Counted from the stretch's first letter, positions 51,281-60,686 are shown. The stretch is 64,000 nucleotides of DNA from Pseudomonadota bacterium (GCA_024228935.1 JAAESX010000051.1:1-64000), one strand, 5' to 3'. Notes: a model not told the origin generated them from the letters alone. Made by a program: numbers and translations.

Positions 51281-52278
51281 CAGCGTGAGACTTCGGGCAG
51301 CGTCGGAGACCGGACCCAGCCGACGGTCAGCTGGTCTCCAGGAGCGAGGGGGGGCGTGTCGGCGTGCGGGGTGAAGGTGTCCGGCGGGGACCAGGCATAC
51401 GAGCCGAGCGCGTCGCCGAAGCGGAGAGGGTCTGAGAGGGTGAGCGTGGGGAGAGGCAGCGAGGCCTCGCCTCGATTGTGGAGGATGATCGTCCAGACTC
51501 CGTCGCGCTCGAGGAGTTCCAGCTCCTGGTCGGCGATCGGGGTGCGGCCTGCTCGGACGGCGTCGAGCGTGGCGTCGTGCCACGTCCCGGTGTCTCCGGC
51601 CACCGGCAGCCGGAACCAGATCACCGACTCCAGGTTCTCCGGACGATCGGCCGTCCAGGCCGCGATCAGCGGGGCGACGGCGGCCGGGTCGGCCATCAGG
51701 CGCGGGTAGCCGTACGCCGGGAGCGCGACGGTGAAGCGGCCGTGCTTCGCCGCGGCCTCGACGTGCTGGGCGGCCCGCGGGTCCAGCAGGTGGTCGGGCT
51801 GGTCGGGGTCGAGCCAGTGGACCTGCAGGACGGTGTGCTCGGCGGCCTGGACCAGATCGCCGTAGGCGGGGTCGCCCAGCCACGTCGGGAGCGTCGTGAC
51901 CGACACGTCCAGCGGCTCGATCCAGCGGGCGTAGTCAGCCAGCTGCGAGGTCGGCACGTCCATGTCGACCTGGATGGGATGGCCGGGGTGCTCGGCGCGC
52001 AGGCGGGCGACGTCGGCCAGGAGCTCGGCGGACGGGTCCCGCGGCGGCGCCTCGACGCGCAGGACCAGCGTGGTCCCGGCGGCGAGCTGACCCAGCTCGA
52101 TCCAGGCGACCGCGTCGGGTCCCCACGAGCGCTCGGCGGCCAGGACCGAGAGCGCGCGGAAGTCGTGCTCGGCGACGGCGGACGTGACCTGCGGCGTCCA
52201 GATCCGCTGCCACACGTAGGCGTCCTGCGGGAGCGGCCCCGAGCCACGCGGGGCCGTGCAGGCGAGCAGCAGCAGCAT
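51280..52278 (-). CDS. DUF3142-family lipoprotein
   Basis: 332 residues from ATG 52278, 6 bases after a GGAGG site; a longer frame to 53196 is a shadow of the opposite lipoprotein gene. Signal MLLLLAC with Cys7 lipobox. DUF3142 features: an early YVWQRIWTP segment, EHPGHPIQVDMDVP, and the barrel-like repeats TLPTWLGDP and ALPAYGYPRL. The family looks like a TIM-barrel with glycoside-hydrolase-like acidic residues, but no activity is established. First gene of a two-gene operon with the MYXO-CTERM protein. Confidence 0.75.
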   Translation of the reverse strand: MLLLLACTAPRGSGPLPQDAYVWQRIWTPQVTSAVAEHDFRALSVLAAERSWGPDAVAWIELGQLAAGTTLVLRVEAPPRDPSAELLADVARLRAEHPGHPIQVDMDVPTSQLADYARWIEPLDVSVTTLPTWLGDPAYGDLVQAAEHTVLQVHWLDPDQPDHLLDPRAAQHVEAAAKHGRFTVALPAYGYPRLMADPAAVAPLIAAWTADRPENLESVIWFRLPVAGDTGTWHDATLDAVRAGRTPIADQELELLERDGVWTIILHNRGEASLPLPTLTLSDPLRFGDALGSYAWSPPDTFTPHADTPPLAPGDQLTVGWVRSPTLPEVSR

Positions 52279-52284
52279 CGAACA

Positions 52285-52289
52285 CCTCC
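52285..52289 (-). promoter_or_regulatory. Ribosome binding site of the DUF3142 lipoprotein
   Basis: GGAGG (read on the minus strand) 6 bases before ATG 52278 fixes the start at the short lipoprotein signal. Confidence 0.7.
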
Positions 52290-52332
52290 GATCAGCGAGG
52301 CCGCCACGAGATAGACCACCGACGGAGGCAAC

Positions 52333-52926
52333 ATGGAACCACTGAGCAAGGCCTGGGACATCTACAGCAAGGACTTCGGACCCTGGTTCGTGTTCGGTCT
52401 CGTCTTCGCCGTCATCGCCGCGATCACCGCGACCGTGCTCCCCGTGGTCGGAGGGCTCATCACCCTGCCGCTGGCCATGCGAGAGACAATCCGCGCGGTC
52501 GAGGGCCAGCGCTCGCCGACCGTCGCCGGCATGTTCGACTTCTCGAACCTGGGCGACGATCTGCTGACCTCGTTCCTGATGGTCGCGGCCCAGTACGCCG
52601 GTCTCTTCCTCTGCCTCATCGGCTGGCCCATCGCGTGGATGGGCTTCTTCTTCGCGCCCGAGCTGGTCGCGGATGGACGCGTCGGCGGCATGGACGCGAT
52701 GAAGCTGTCGTGGCGCTACGTCACGTCGAACCTGGGCCCCTCGCTCATCGTGGCGCTCATCGGCTTCGGCATCGCGGCCGTCAGCAGCTCGATCATCATC
52801 GGCATCTTTTTCACGCTTCCGCTCATCCTGCTGATGTACGCGTGCCACTTCCTGGCCGTCCGCGAGCAGATCTACGCCGACGCCCAAGCCGCCGGCATCA
52901 CGCTCAAGCCGCGCATCACGGGCTGA
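52333..52926 (+). CDS. Integral membrane protein, unassigned
   Basis: 197 residues from ATG 52333 with GGAGG 4 bases upstream. Hydrophobic helices lie near 16-48, 80-110, 130-158 and 160-175, with polar [15 protein letters not shown] loops. The N-terminal [22 protein letters not shown] pattern (a polar amphipathic segment followed by a long helix) is common to DUF975-like and related glycerophosphodiester-associated membrane families, but I cannot assign one. Role unknown. Confidence 0.75.
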   Translation: MEPLSKAWDIYSKDFGPWFVFGLVFAVIAAITATVLPVVGGLITLPLAMRETIRAVEGQRSPTVAGMFDFSNLGDDLLTSFLMVAAQYAGLFLCLIGWPIAWMGFFFAPELVADGRVGGMDAMKLSWRYVTSNLGPSLIVALIGFGIAAVSSSIIIGIFFTLPLILLMYACHFLAVREQIYADAQAAGITLKPRITG

Positions 52927-52948
52927 GGCGGGCGAGTACACTGCGGGG

Positions 52949-53938
52949 GTGCTTTTCCTCCTGCTCGCGTGCTTGAAGCCGCTCGGTATCGGACAGGGCG
53001 ACGACTCGGACACCGTGCCCGAGGCGGACGCCGACACGGATGCGGACGCCGACACCGACTCCGACAGCGATGCCGATGCGGACAGCGACGCGGACACGGA
53101 CGCGGACGCGGACGCCGACAGCGACTCCGACGCCGACTCGGATGCCGACTCGGACAGCGACGCCGACACAGGCATCGTGTGGGACCACGAGCTCACGCTG
53201 ACGACGGACGTCAGCTGCTACGACTTGGCGACCGAGCTGGGCTCGCCGTCCACGGCCGTCCTCGTCCGGGTCGGGGTCGACGCGGGCGTGACGATCACCT
53301 GCTCGAGCACGACGACGCCCGCCTGGACCACCGGCTCGCTTCCGGCCGGCAGCACGGTCCGCCTGGAGAACGCCGGGACCATCCACGGCCACGGCGGCGA
53401 CGGAGCTTGCTCCAACGGCGGCACGGGCGAGTCCGGCGGGGACGCGGTCCAGACGACCGTGGACCTGACCGTGGACAACACCAGCGGGTACCTGTTCGGC
53501 GGCGGCGGTGGCGGCGGCTCGGCCGACGACCCCACCGGGGGCGGCGGCGGCGCTGGTGACGGCCAGGGCTGCGATGGCGGGGCCAACTCGTCCGGCGGCA
53601 ACGGGGGCGACGGAGCCAACCGCTTCGAGACCATCGCCGGAGGCCGGGGCGATGACTACGACGGCAGCGACGGCACAGGCGGAAGCTGGGGAAACCCGCC
53701 GTCCGGCGGCGGCGGCGGAAGCGGCGGCGGAGCCCAGAGCTTCGCGACCGAAGAGGAGCAGGGCCAAGGAGGCGCCGGCGGTGGCTGGGGCGGCGGCGGC
53801 GGCGGCGGCGCGGCGACGAGCGGCGACCGGAACCCGGGGAACGGGGGCGACGCCGGCTATGCGGTCCGCGTGGTCTCGGGGAGCGTGACCTTCGTGGGCG
53901 GAACGGGAACGGACCGCGTGAAGGGCAAGGTCGAGTGA
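52949..53938 (+). CDS. Lipoprotein with long Asp-rich stalk and Gly-rich domain
   Basis: 329 residues from GTG 52949. Signal MLFLLLAC, then an unusually long DADTDADSD-type acidic stalk (about residues 25-75), a short strand-rich region ([16 protein letters not shown]) and a Gly-rich segment ([46 protein letters not shown]) like glycine-loop helices or RTX-free polyglycine folds. It ends in a strand pair ([14 protein letters not shown]). It resembles other Asp-linker lipoproteins in the window only in the stalk. Surface-exposed; function unknown. Confidence 0.75.
   Translation: MLFLLLACLKPLGIGQGDDSDTVPEADADTDADADTDSDSDADADSDADTDADADADSDSDADSDADSDSDADTGIVWDHELTLTTDVSCYDLATELGSPSTAVLVRVGVDAGVTITCSSTTTPAWTTGSLPAGSTVRLENAGTIHGHGGDGACSNGGTGESGGDAVQTTVDLTVDNTSGYLFGGGGGGGSADDPTGGGGGAGDGQGCDGGANSSGGNGGDGANRFETIAGGRGDDYDGSDGTGGSWGNPPSGGGGGSGGGAQSFATEEEQGQGGAGGGWGGGGGGGAATSGDRNPGNGGDAGYAVRVVSGSVTFVGGTGTDRVKGKVE
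53024..53172 (+). repeat. Longest GAC-NNC hexanucleotide array (Asp-rich stalk)
   Basis: About 24 hexamers of GACNNC/GATNCG type encode alternating Asp with Ala/Thr/Ser. Longest of the three such arrays in the window; in-frame length variation is expected. Confidence 0.85.
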
Positions 53939-53953
53939 CTCACCGGCCGGTCA

Positions 53954-54162
53954 CTACAGGTCGGTCCGCTTGCAGTACGGGGTCTGTCCGTCGGCGATGC
54001 TGACCAGCAGTTCGGAGCCGGACAGCTTCAGGTGCCAGCTGTCCTCCCACTCGCTCCGGCTCGGGATTCGGACGACCGTCTGATTCCCGCATGCCCGCGC
54101 TCGTGTACGCGGCGCGGAGGCGCGCGACGGCCTCGGGGCACAGGATGTCAACGCAAGGGCTC
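53954..54162 (-). pseudogene. Short ORF broken by a frameshift
   Basis: ATG 54162 has a strong GGAGGAG site. The frame reads MSPCVDILCPEAVARLRAAYTSAG, then changes: the downstream frame gives NQTVVRIPSRSEWEDSWHLKL...GQTPYCKRTDL to the stop at 53954. A single frame change near 54085 would join them into a protein of about 68 residues. No family known. Confidence 0.45.
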
Positions 54163-54209
54163 ATGGACTCCTCCGGTGCAAAGCGTACCGCTCGGCGCGA
54201 TCCGGCGGA

Positions 54210-54452
54210 ATGCGTGTCGAGATGAGCGGCGAGCCGCCTCGGACCCTTCAGCCCTCTTCGAGTGCGGTGGGCTCGTCCTCGGCCTTGGACCACCACCACG
54301 GACTCGGGATCATCCATCGCGACCTCAAGCCAGCCAACATCAAGGTGCGAGCAGACGGCACGCCGGTGATCCTCGACCTGGGAAACGTCGGCCCCGCGGC
54401 CGATCGCTACGCCCTGGGAGTGATCGGGTGCGCTGGATTCCTGGTCTCCTGA
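54210..54452 (+). pseudogene. Ser/Thr protein kinase remnant
   Basis: A short frame preserving the kinase catalytic core: GIIHRDLKPANIKVRADGTPVILDLGN, where HRDLKPAN and the DFG-equivalent DLG are intact, followed at once by ADRYALGVIGC, the start of the helix that normally comes after the activation loop and APE motif. The activation segment and the whole N-lobe are missing, so this is an internal deletion remnant of a Hanks-type kinase. The first 20 residues are not kinase-like. Confidence 0.7.
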
Positions 54453-54513
54453 ACGCCCGACACGTCACAGACCCCACGAGGAGGCCCCTCGCGCGAGAAT
54501 AGGATCCGTCGAA

Positions 54514-55078
54514 ATGGACTTCGTGATTCCCCTTCCCGCCCTCGACTTCTGGCAGGGACTCGGCGCGGTGGTCGTCTGCGTCGTGGGCTGGTTGGTGTTG
54601 CTCGTCCCCGGCGGCCACCTGTTCGCCAGCGCAGAAGAGCTCAGGTCCACCACGCGTGGCGGGCTCCGATTCTGGTCGGCCACGGTCGCCAGTGTGCTTG
54701 CACTGATCGCTGGCCTGGTCGGGCCCCTGTGGCTCGAGATGGCGGAGACGACGGATGGTGCCGCCTGGATTGGCGGAGGACTCGTCGAGTGGTGCGTAGG
54801 AATGGTCCTGGGGATGGCCTCGCCGAGTGTTCTCTTCGGGCTCGTGGTTCTCCGCGGGAATCAAATCCCGAGGCTGGAGGAGCGGCCAGGAGCGCGAGGA
54901 CGAGCGACGTCGAGCCGAAGCCCAACAGGCGGAGTCGGCTCGAGTCGCCGCACTGGCGCGACTGGAGCAGGAGGTCGCACAAGCCGAGCAGGAAGCCGAC
55001 CGACTCGCCGAGGAGGCCCGAAGAGCCGCTCTCGAGGCGGAGCGGAAGCGAGACGCAGTCCCGACAGACGGGAGCTGA
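54514..55078 (+). pseudogene. Membrane protein with C-terminal coiled coil, apparently frameshifted
   Basis: From ATG 54514 the frame encodes about four membrane helices (ALGAVVVCVVGWLVLL, SATVASVLALIAGLVG, and others) to about 54880, then turns into Arg/Ser/Pro shadow sequence. A neighbouring frame picks up QEREDERRRAEAQQAESARV...EQEADRLAEEARRAALEAERKRD, a classic coiled coil, and stops at 55078. One frame change near 54880-54890 would join membrane and coiled-coil parts into a protein of about 185 residues. Function unknown. Confidence 0.6.
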
Positions 55079-55137
55079 ATCAACGCTTGAGCGCGTGGTC
55101 ACCGAAGCCGAAAGGGACGGCCAGATCGCTCACGCCG

Positions 55138-55197
55138 GGACCCGTGCAGGCAGAACGACCACGGGCCACCCATCTCGACGCGCTGACCGGCGGCCCA
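55138..55197 (-). repeat. Remnant of a duplicated FHA-gene 3' end
   Basis: Read on the minus strand, this stretch gives QRVEMGGPWSFCLHGS, matching the FHA protein's last residues QRLEIGGSWLFYVHGS just upstream at 55199-55260. It has no gene body, so it looks like the tail of a lost paralogue. Confidence 0.7.
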
Positions 55198-55198
55198 C

Positions 55199-56836
55199 TC
55201 ACGCCAGAGAACCATGCACATAGAACAACCACGAACCACCGATCTCGAGCCGCTGTCCCGGACCGAGCATCTGGCCCTGACCCACCGGCAACGACTCACC
55301 GTCGATCCGGGCGGACCGGTCGCCGTGGTTCTGCACGCACGGCCCACCGCGTAGCCACGTCAGCGTCAGAGGGGCCAGCTCGCCGCCACGACGCGGCCGA
55401 CCGACGACCCGCGCCCGCTCGGGCCACAAGCCGACCTTGCCCTGGAAGAGCAGGTACGAGCGCGTCGGGACGTTCTCCAGCCGGCGAACCCAGACGCCGA
55501 ATGGCTCGCCATCCTGGCTCAGCTCCTCGGCCTCCAGCGCGAGCGCCTCGCCGAGAACGATCCGGTGCGACCGCTCGATCGGCACCGGCGTGTGGGCCTG
55601 GAGTGGGCTGCCATCGAACACCGTCCCGTTCGAGCTCCCCAGATCCTGGGCGAAGCCGCCGGCCACGCCCAGACGCACGCTGAGGTGAACGCTGCTGATC
55701 TTCATGCTGAGCGCGACGTTCCCGCGATGGCGCTCGGCCGGAAGGTAGGGCTCGACCGCGGCCAGGACGTCGGACCGGCGACCATCCCGGCCGAATGAGA
55801 GCTGCGTGTCGTGGACGAGCCACAGCTCGCGCCGATCCTCTGTCTCTCCGCGACGCAGGTGCAGCTGGAGGCCACGGCAACGGTGGGGATCGCCGACCAC
55901 GGCGCCGGGCACCGCAGGGGGCCCGCCGACCCGCGACTTCCGCCAGGCCTCGACCTCGTCCGCTCGCGCTGGGTGGAGCTCGATGGGCGTCCAGTTCCCG
56001 CCACTGGCGAACACTCCGCCGCGGTCCTGCTCGACACGCACTCCGACGTTTCCGATGTCCTTCACCATCGCCGCGTTGTGCGCGTCGACGTTGAGGTGGA
56101 ACTCCCGCGGTGCCTCCTGACGCCCGGCCTCGGACGCACGAAGCGCGGGAAGCTGGAAGCGCCCTCGAAACACGCGCCCGTCGCGGAACGCGGCCACCGC
56201 GAAGCCATCCAGGCTGTACTGCCCTGCGCTCGGGGGAGGATCGATCGGCACGGACAGCTCGCGCACCTGGCCCTTCCCCAGGATGGAGCTGCTCCGGGCG
56301 ACCCGCAGCCGTCCGGACGTGCTGCTTCGCGTCACGATGTCGATCCCCTTGATCACATCGCGAGCGGAAGCCGCGGCGTTCCTCAGGCGAACGCGCAGCG
56401 TCGAAGGCTGGCCAGCGACCAGGTACGTGCTGTCCAGATCGAGCTCCAGCGACGCCGGAAGACCGAGAAAGCACCGGTGTCTCTGCACCGCGGCCTCGTG
56501 CTGCGCGTCGCTGATCCCGAGCTCGCGCCGTTCTGCCGCCAGGACGTCCAGCTCGGCCGGGACCAGGACCCCGTCCGCAGCGAACTCGGCGACGGACTCC
56601 GCGTAGGCCGCCAGCGCCGCCGGGCTCGCGGCGATGGGCGCCTCGACCCTGGTGCCGCACTCACCGCAGAACTGCGCCCCGGCGTCGAGCGCAGCGCCGC
56701 ACGCGCAGGCGAGCAGGGTCGGCTGCTCGCCCACCTTCTGACCGCAGGCCCCGCAGAACTTCGCGTCCGGGGCCAGGTCTGCCTGGCAGCTGGCGCACGC
56801 CACCGGTCGCTCAGGCCTGCCGTGTGCCGCACTCAC
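55199..56836 (-). CDS. Double-zinc-ribbon protein with FHA domain
   Basis: 545 residues from GTG 56836 (or GTG 56803). The N-terminus carries two zinc ribbons: CASCQADLAPDAKFCGACG and CACGAALDAGAQFCGECG. A helical stretch follows, then a beta-sandwich-like part. An FHA domain lies near 360-420 (FGRDGR..., SSVHLSVRLGVAGGFAQDLGSSNGTVFDG), which binds phosphothreonine; the SSNGT motif is intact. The last part is another beta-rich unit ending GQRLEIGGSWLFYVHG. It overlaps the SPFH/zinc-ribbon gene by 26 bases, so the two are co-expressed. Probably a signalling adaptor; its phosphorylated partner is not in the window. Confidence 0.82.
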   Translation of the reverse strand: MSAAHGRPERPVACASCQADLAPDAKFCGACGQKVGEQPTLLACACGAALDAGAQFCGECGTRVEAPIAASPAALAAYAESVAEFAADGVLVPAELDVLAAERRELGISDAQHEAAVQRHRCFLGLPASLELDLDSTYLVAGQPSTLRVRLRNAAASARDVIKGIDIVTRSSTSGRLRVARSSSILGKGQVRELSVPIDPPPSAGQYSLDGFAVAAFRDGRVFRGRFQLPALRASEAGRQEAPREFHLNVDAHNAAMVKDIGNVGVRVEQDRGGVFASGGNWTPIELHPARADEVEAWRKSRVGGPPAVPGAVVGDPHRCRGLQLHLRRGETEDRRELWLVHDTQLSFGRDGRRSDVLAAVEPYLPAERHRGNVALSMKISSVHLSVRLGVAGGFAQDLGSSNGTVFDGSPLQAHTPVPIERSHRIVLGEALALEAEELSQDGEPFGVWVRRLENVPTRSYLLFQGKVGLWPERARVVGRPRRGGELAPLTLTWLRGGPCVQNHGDRSARIDGESLPVGQGQMLGPGQRLEIGGSWLFYVHGSLA

Positions 56837-59534
56837 CGCAGAAGACGTCGGCCGCCATCAGGCCCGCCCCGCAGCTCGTGCATGCCTTGGATGCCCCAGG
56901 CGCCGCCTTGCTGGCCGCGACCTTGGACATCGCGTCCATCGACTTCTCGGACATCGACCGCGCCGAGTCCGCCGCACCGGCGTGGGCCTCGACGACCTGC
57001 GCCTGCGTCTGCTGCGCCTGGCCCGCCATCGCCTGCGTGTTCTGCGCCATCAGCTTCATCATCTGCTCGAACATCGCGGCCTGCCGATCCGCGTCCTTGT
57101 TCTTCTGGTCCGCGGTCTGACCGTGCAGCTCCTTCATCATCTCGACCAGCTCGGTCTTGGCGCTGTCCTTCTCCTGGACCAGCTTCTCCAGGTACTCGAT
57201 GGCGCGCTTGTCCCCGTCCGAAGCCGCCTGGGCCAGCGCCCCGGCCTCGGCGTCCGTCAGCGCCCGGCCATGGGCGGCGGTCGCGATGATCTGCCCGGCG
57301 TCGAGGTCCTTGAGCTTGTCGAGCCGCAGACGCTCGGCCTCGGCCTCGGCGGCCAGGCGTTCCTTCTGGATCTCGGCCGCAGCCCGCAGCTCGGAGAGCT
57401 CACGCTGGCTCGAACGGTCCGCCGCATCCTGCTCTCTCTCGAGGGCCAGCCGCTCGGCGTGCTCCAGATCATCGGCAGCAGTCCGGGCGCGTTCGCTGTC
57501 CAGGGCGATCCCGGCGCGTGCCTGCTCGGCGGCGTGCTCGGCGGCCTGCTTCGCCAGATCGATGCGGTGGCCCTGGTCGGTCTGCTCGGCCTTCCGGGCC
57601 GCGTCTCCGCGCGCCTCATCGACCGCCGCTCCCTGCGTCACCTCGGACAGGCTGTCCGCGTGGTCCTGGTCACGGAGGTGGCGAGCCGTGCTGCGCTCGG
57701 CAGCGTCGACCGCGACGTCACGCTCGGCCGCCCGAGACGCGTCCTGCACGTCCAGCTCAGCGGCCGTGTCGGCCTGATCGGCGCGGGCCGATCGATCGGC
57801 CAGCCGTGCCGCGTCGAGACGCCGTGCGTGGTCGATCTCGGACTGGACCCTGGCGAACTCGTGGTCCCGCTGGACGACCTCTCGACGGAGGACGACCTCC
57901 AGCGTGAGGGCCTCGAGGTCGAGCCGCTCACCGTCGACCTCGAGCCACTCCCGTCCCACGGTGAGCTCGCCGCGGGCCCGCTCGATCTCGGCTCGGGCGT
58001 TCATCGCCCAGATGCCATCCCGCGACCGGACGTCGAGCACGCGCAGGTCGAGTAGACGCAGGTCGAGGGCCCGGACCGCCTCGAGCGCGACTCCCTGCAG
58101 CTCGTCGTCGAGGGCCGTGAACCCACCTGGCGAAGCGAGCTCCTCGTAGGTCCGAAGGCGGACGCCACGGGAGGCAGCCGAGGCGACCGAGGCGATGAGC
58201 CGGTTGGGGTCCTTGACCTCGCGGTCGCCCTGGGCGCGCAGCACGAGGTCGAGCTCGATCTGCTTGTTGTCACTCGTGACGAGGCGCAGCTCGCGAGGGT
58301 CCCCACCCGTGAACGTCGTGCCGCAAGCCGTACAGAACGCCGAGCCCATCGGGACCCGTGCATCGCAGGCCGAGCAGCCCCGGTTCGGGGAGACCGGCGT
58401 GGGCTGCTCCTGGGCACAGCCGGTGCAGAAGCGCTGCCCCAGCTTGATCTCCGAGGAGCACGTGGCGTTGACGCACGGTCGAAGGTCGGGCGTCTGCGCC
58501 TGGCCCAGATGGATGTTCAGGCTGATGACCGAGGCACGGGGAGCGACGAGCACGTCGAAGCTCAGGCCGTGCTCGCGCCCGAAGTCGGTGTCGAGGCGGT
58601 TCCGCAGGAAGTGCTCGAACCGCTCGAGGTCCAAGCCGTCCTCACCCTGGAAGCGCTGGGCGGCGTCCTTCGAGATGCGATCGACATGGGGCAGCAGGCG
58701 CTGGTGGATGACCTCGGCGTTCAGCGACTCGCGGTCGCCCATCAGCCGGTTGATGAAGGTCGTGAGCCCGTCCACAGCCGTCTGGTCGTCGCCCCCGACC
58801 AGGTGGGCCGTGACGATGACGCCCAGCGTCGTGGTCTGGTCGTCGCTCTGACCCGGGGAGCTGATCTGGAGCTGGACCGGGATGGGCCGTCGGTCGATCA
58901 GGAAGAAGCTGGTGCGGTCGAGCTGGTCCGAGAGGACCCGGTCGACGACGTCCTCCACCATCGCCACGCCGCCGCTGGCGAACGCAGCCTTGGCCCGATC
59001 CCACAGGGACTTGGACGGGTCATCGGTGCCGCGGACCTCCTCGAGGATGCGCTTGAACGAGCCGATCGTGGTCTGCCGCCCGGGGGGGAGCAGCTCGGTG
59101 ACGCGACCATCGACCATCACGGCGGCGACGCAGCCGGTGGGCACCTCGATCTTCATCTCCTGGGCCTGCTCGAGGCCCAGCTTGCCGGCCTTGAACAGCA
59201 GGCCCCACAGGCCGTCGCCCGCCGCTTCGTGAAGAGCATCGTTCCGCAGGACGCTGTCGAACTTGCCGCCCATCTCCTTCAGCGAGACGCGTCGAACGAG
59301 CTCGCCGGCGGCCTTGTCCCAGATGCCACCGGACACCGAGCCCGGGCCTGGAGGGATCTCGCTGTCGCGGACGCGACCGCCACAGCCCGTGCAGAAAGCC
59401 GCTCCGGCAGCGAGCCCGGCTCCACACGCTGCGCACAGGTTGACGGAGCCCACGGCGCCGCCACACTTCACGCAGTAGCGACTGCCCGGTTCGTTCTCAT
59501 GGGCGCATGCGCCACAGGTCAGCGAGAGTCCCAT
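56811..59534 (-). CDS. Zinc-ribbon / SPFH / coiled-coil protein
   Basis: 907 residues from ATG 59534, 6 bases after GGAGG. N-terminal zinc ribbons (CGACAHENEPGSRYCVKCGG, then CAACGAGLAAGAAFCTGCGG); an SPFH-like domain (about 75-330: MKIEVPTGCVAAVMVDGRVTELLPPGRQTTI, FFLIDRRPIPVQLQ, GVIVTAHLVGGDD, SFDVLVAPRASVISLN); two central zinc ribbons (about 365-412); a long coiled coil (about 520-860) rich in Ala/Glu/Arg; and a C-terminal zinc ribbon (CTSCGAGLMAADVFCGECG). It resembles YdjI/virion-core SPFH proteins. SPFH proteins scaffold membrane patches or rings. Pairing with an FHA/zinc-ribbon gene suggests a joint module; function unknown. Confidence 0.82.
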   Translation of the reverse strand: MGLSLTCGACAHENEPGSRYCVKCGGAVGSVNLCAACGAGLAAGAAFCTGCGGRVRDSEIPPGPGSVSGGIWDKAAGELVRRVSLKEMGGKFDSVLRNDALHEAAGDGLWGLLFKAGKLGLEQAQEMKIEVPTGCVAAVMVDGRVTELLPPGRQTTIGSFKRILEEVRGTDDPSKSLWDRAKAAFASGGVAMVEDVVDRVLSDQLDRTSFFLIDRRPIPVQLQISSPGQSDDQTTTLGVIVTAHLVGGDDQTAVDGLTTFINRLMGDRESLNAEVIHQRLLPHVDRISKDAAQRFQGEDGLDLERFEHFLRNRLDTDFGREHGLSFDVLVAPRASVISLNIHLGQAQTPDLRPCVNATCSSEIKLGQRFCTGCAQEQPTPVSPNRGCSACDARVPMGSAFCTACGTTFTGGDPRELRLVTSDNKQIELDLVLRAQGDREVKDPNRLIASVASAASRGVRLRTYEELASPGGFTALDDELQGVALEAVRALDLRLLDLRVLDVRSRDGIWAMNARAEIERARGELTVGREWLEVDGERLDLEALTLEVVLRREVVQRDHEFARVQSEIDHARRLDAARLADRSARADQADTAAELDVQDASRAAERDVAVDAAERSTARHLRDQDHADSLSEVTQGAAVDEARGDAARKAEQTDQGHRIDLAKQAAEHAAEQARAGIALDSERARTAADDLEHAERLALEREQDAADRSSQRELSELRAAAEIQKERLAAEAEAERLRLDKLKDLDAGQIIATAAHGRALTDAEAGALAQAASDGDKRAIEYLEKLVQEKDSAKTELVEMMKELHGQTADQKNKDADRQAAMFEQMMKLMAQNTQAMAGQAQQTQAQVVEAHAGAADSARSMSEKSMDAMSKVAASKAAPGASKACTSCGAGLMAADVFCGECGTRQA

Positions 59535-59622
59535 TCTCAGCCTCCAAGGTCGAGGAACCTATCACGTGGGTGCGTTCGGTTCGGGGGCCTCGACTATTGC
59601 CGGTCTCGTCAGGAATCCCTGC

Positions 59623-59832
59623 CTACTGCCGCTGCAGGCTGAGCCTGTCGCCCTTCAGGGTCGAGCCAGACAACACCGCGCTGAGCGTGACCGGCGATGC
59701 CGTCGGGTCGTCGAGGAACGTGTAGGTCCCGTTCACCCGTCCATCCGCGGCGACTCGCCCCGCGAACGCGATGGTGGTCTGGACCCCCAGGTAGTCGGTC
59801 TGGCCCTGGCCGCTCAGCTCCCCGAACTCGGT
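59623..59832 (-). pseudogene. C-terminal fragment of an exported beta-rich protein
   Basis: The minus-strand frame ends at 59623 and reads ELSGQGQTDYLGVQTTIAFAGRV and GTYTFLDDPTASPVTLSAVLSGSTLKGDRLSL, a beta-sandwich-like C-terminus. Its start is missing: upstream of about 59832 the strand is the antisense of another fragment. Not a complete gene. Confidence 0.55.
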
Positions 59833-60686
59833 CTCAGGCCGCGCAGCCCGCGCCGGTGGTGGTCGAGCCGCGCGTCGAGACCCCGGCAGCTGTGGAGGTG
59901 GCGGTCGACGAGGCCGAGCCAGAGACGGAGGAGGTCGTCGCCGAGGCCGAGCCCGTGATGCAGTTCCCGGACGCCAGCGGCAAGTGGCGTGGCGCGCACG
60001 ATGGCGACATGCACTTCGAGGGCACCGCGACCGGAGACCCGGGCATCGAGAACTGGAGCATCACCATCGCCGACTCCACCGCCCTGGTGTCCGGCTATCC
60101 AGAAGGCACCGAGGACCCGGTCGACGAGACCGTCGACACCTCGGAATGGGAAGGCACGGGGGAGCAGACCGCCGCGTTGTGGGTGCGACCGACCGACGGG
60201 ACCGCTGTCGTCATCGACACCTGCGACATCGAGGTCGCCTGCACCGAAGAGGCCACCGAGGCCTGCAGCGGCGGCGACCCCAACTACTACGACTCCTGCG
60301 GAAACAAGGGCTCGCGCATCGACACGTGCTCGTCATCCGAGAGCTGTGTCGAGTCCGGTGGCTCGGCCACGTGTGACGCCGACTGCGGCAACGGCACCGT
60401 CGACAGCGGCGAAGACTGTGACGGCACCGACATGGACAGCAACACGTGCCTGACCGAGGGCTACGACAGCGGATCCATCAGCTGCTCGTCGTCCTGCACG
60501 CTGGACGTCTCCGACTGCTGCACCGACGACGCGTACACCCAGTGCTACGACGACGACGTCTACTACTACGACTCCTGCGGTTCGCGCGGCTCGAAGAAGA
60601 CGGACTGCGGGACGACGTCCGGGTGCGAGAACACGAGTTCGTCGAGGTCGGTGTCCAGCTCGAAGGCCAGGGACGGCCCTGCGTAG
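59833..60686 (+). pseudogene. Fragment of a Cys-rich, Myxo-repeat exported protein, missing both ends
   Basis: Plus-strand frame to the stop at 60686. It opens in an Ala/Pro/Val/Glu linker (QAAQPAPVVVEPRVETPAAV) with no signal peptide or start. It then encodes KWRG...TATGDPGIENW, two copies of a Cys-rich unit (NYYDSCGNKGSRIDTC; VYYYDSCGSRGSKKTDC), and between them CGNGTVDSGEDCD...SISCSSSCTLDVSDC, the DUF4215/Myxococcus Cys-rich repeat. The second Cys unit stops early after GCEN; the last 20 residues are shadow of the opposite gene. Both ends look cut. Confidence 0.6.

Noticed and set aside
52279..53196. Upstream extension of the DUF3142 lipoprotein frame
   Set aside because: It runs antisense through the membrane protein and Asp-rich lipoprotein genes as Ser/Ala repeats; GGAGG and a lipobox fix the start at 52278.
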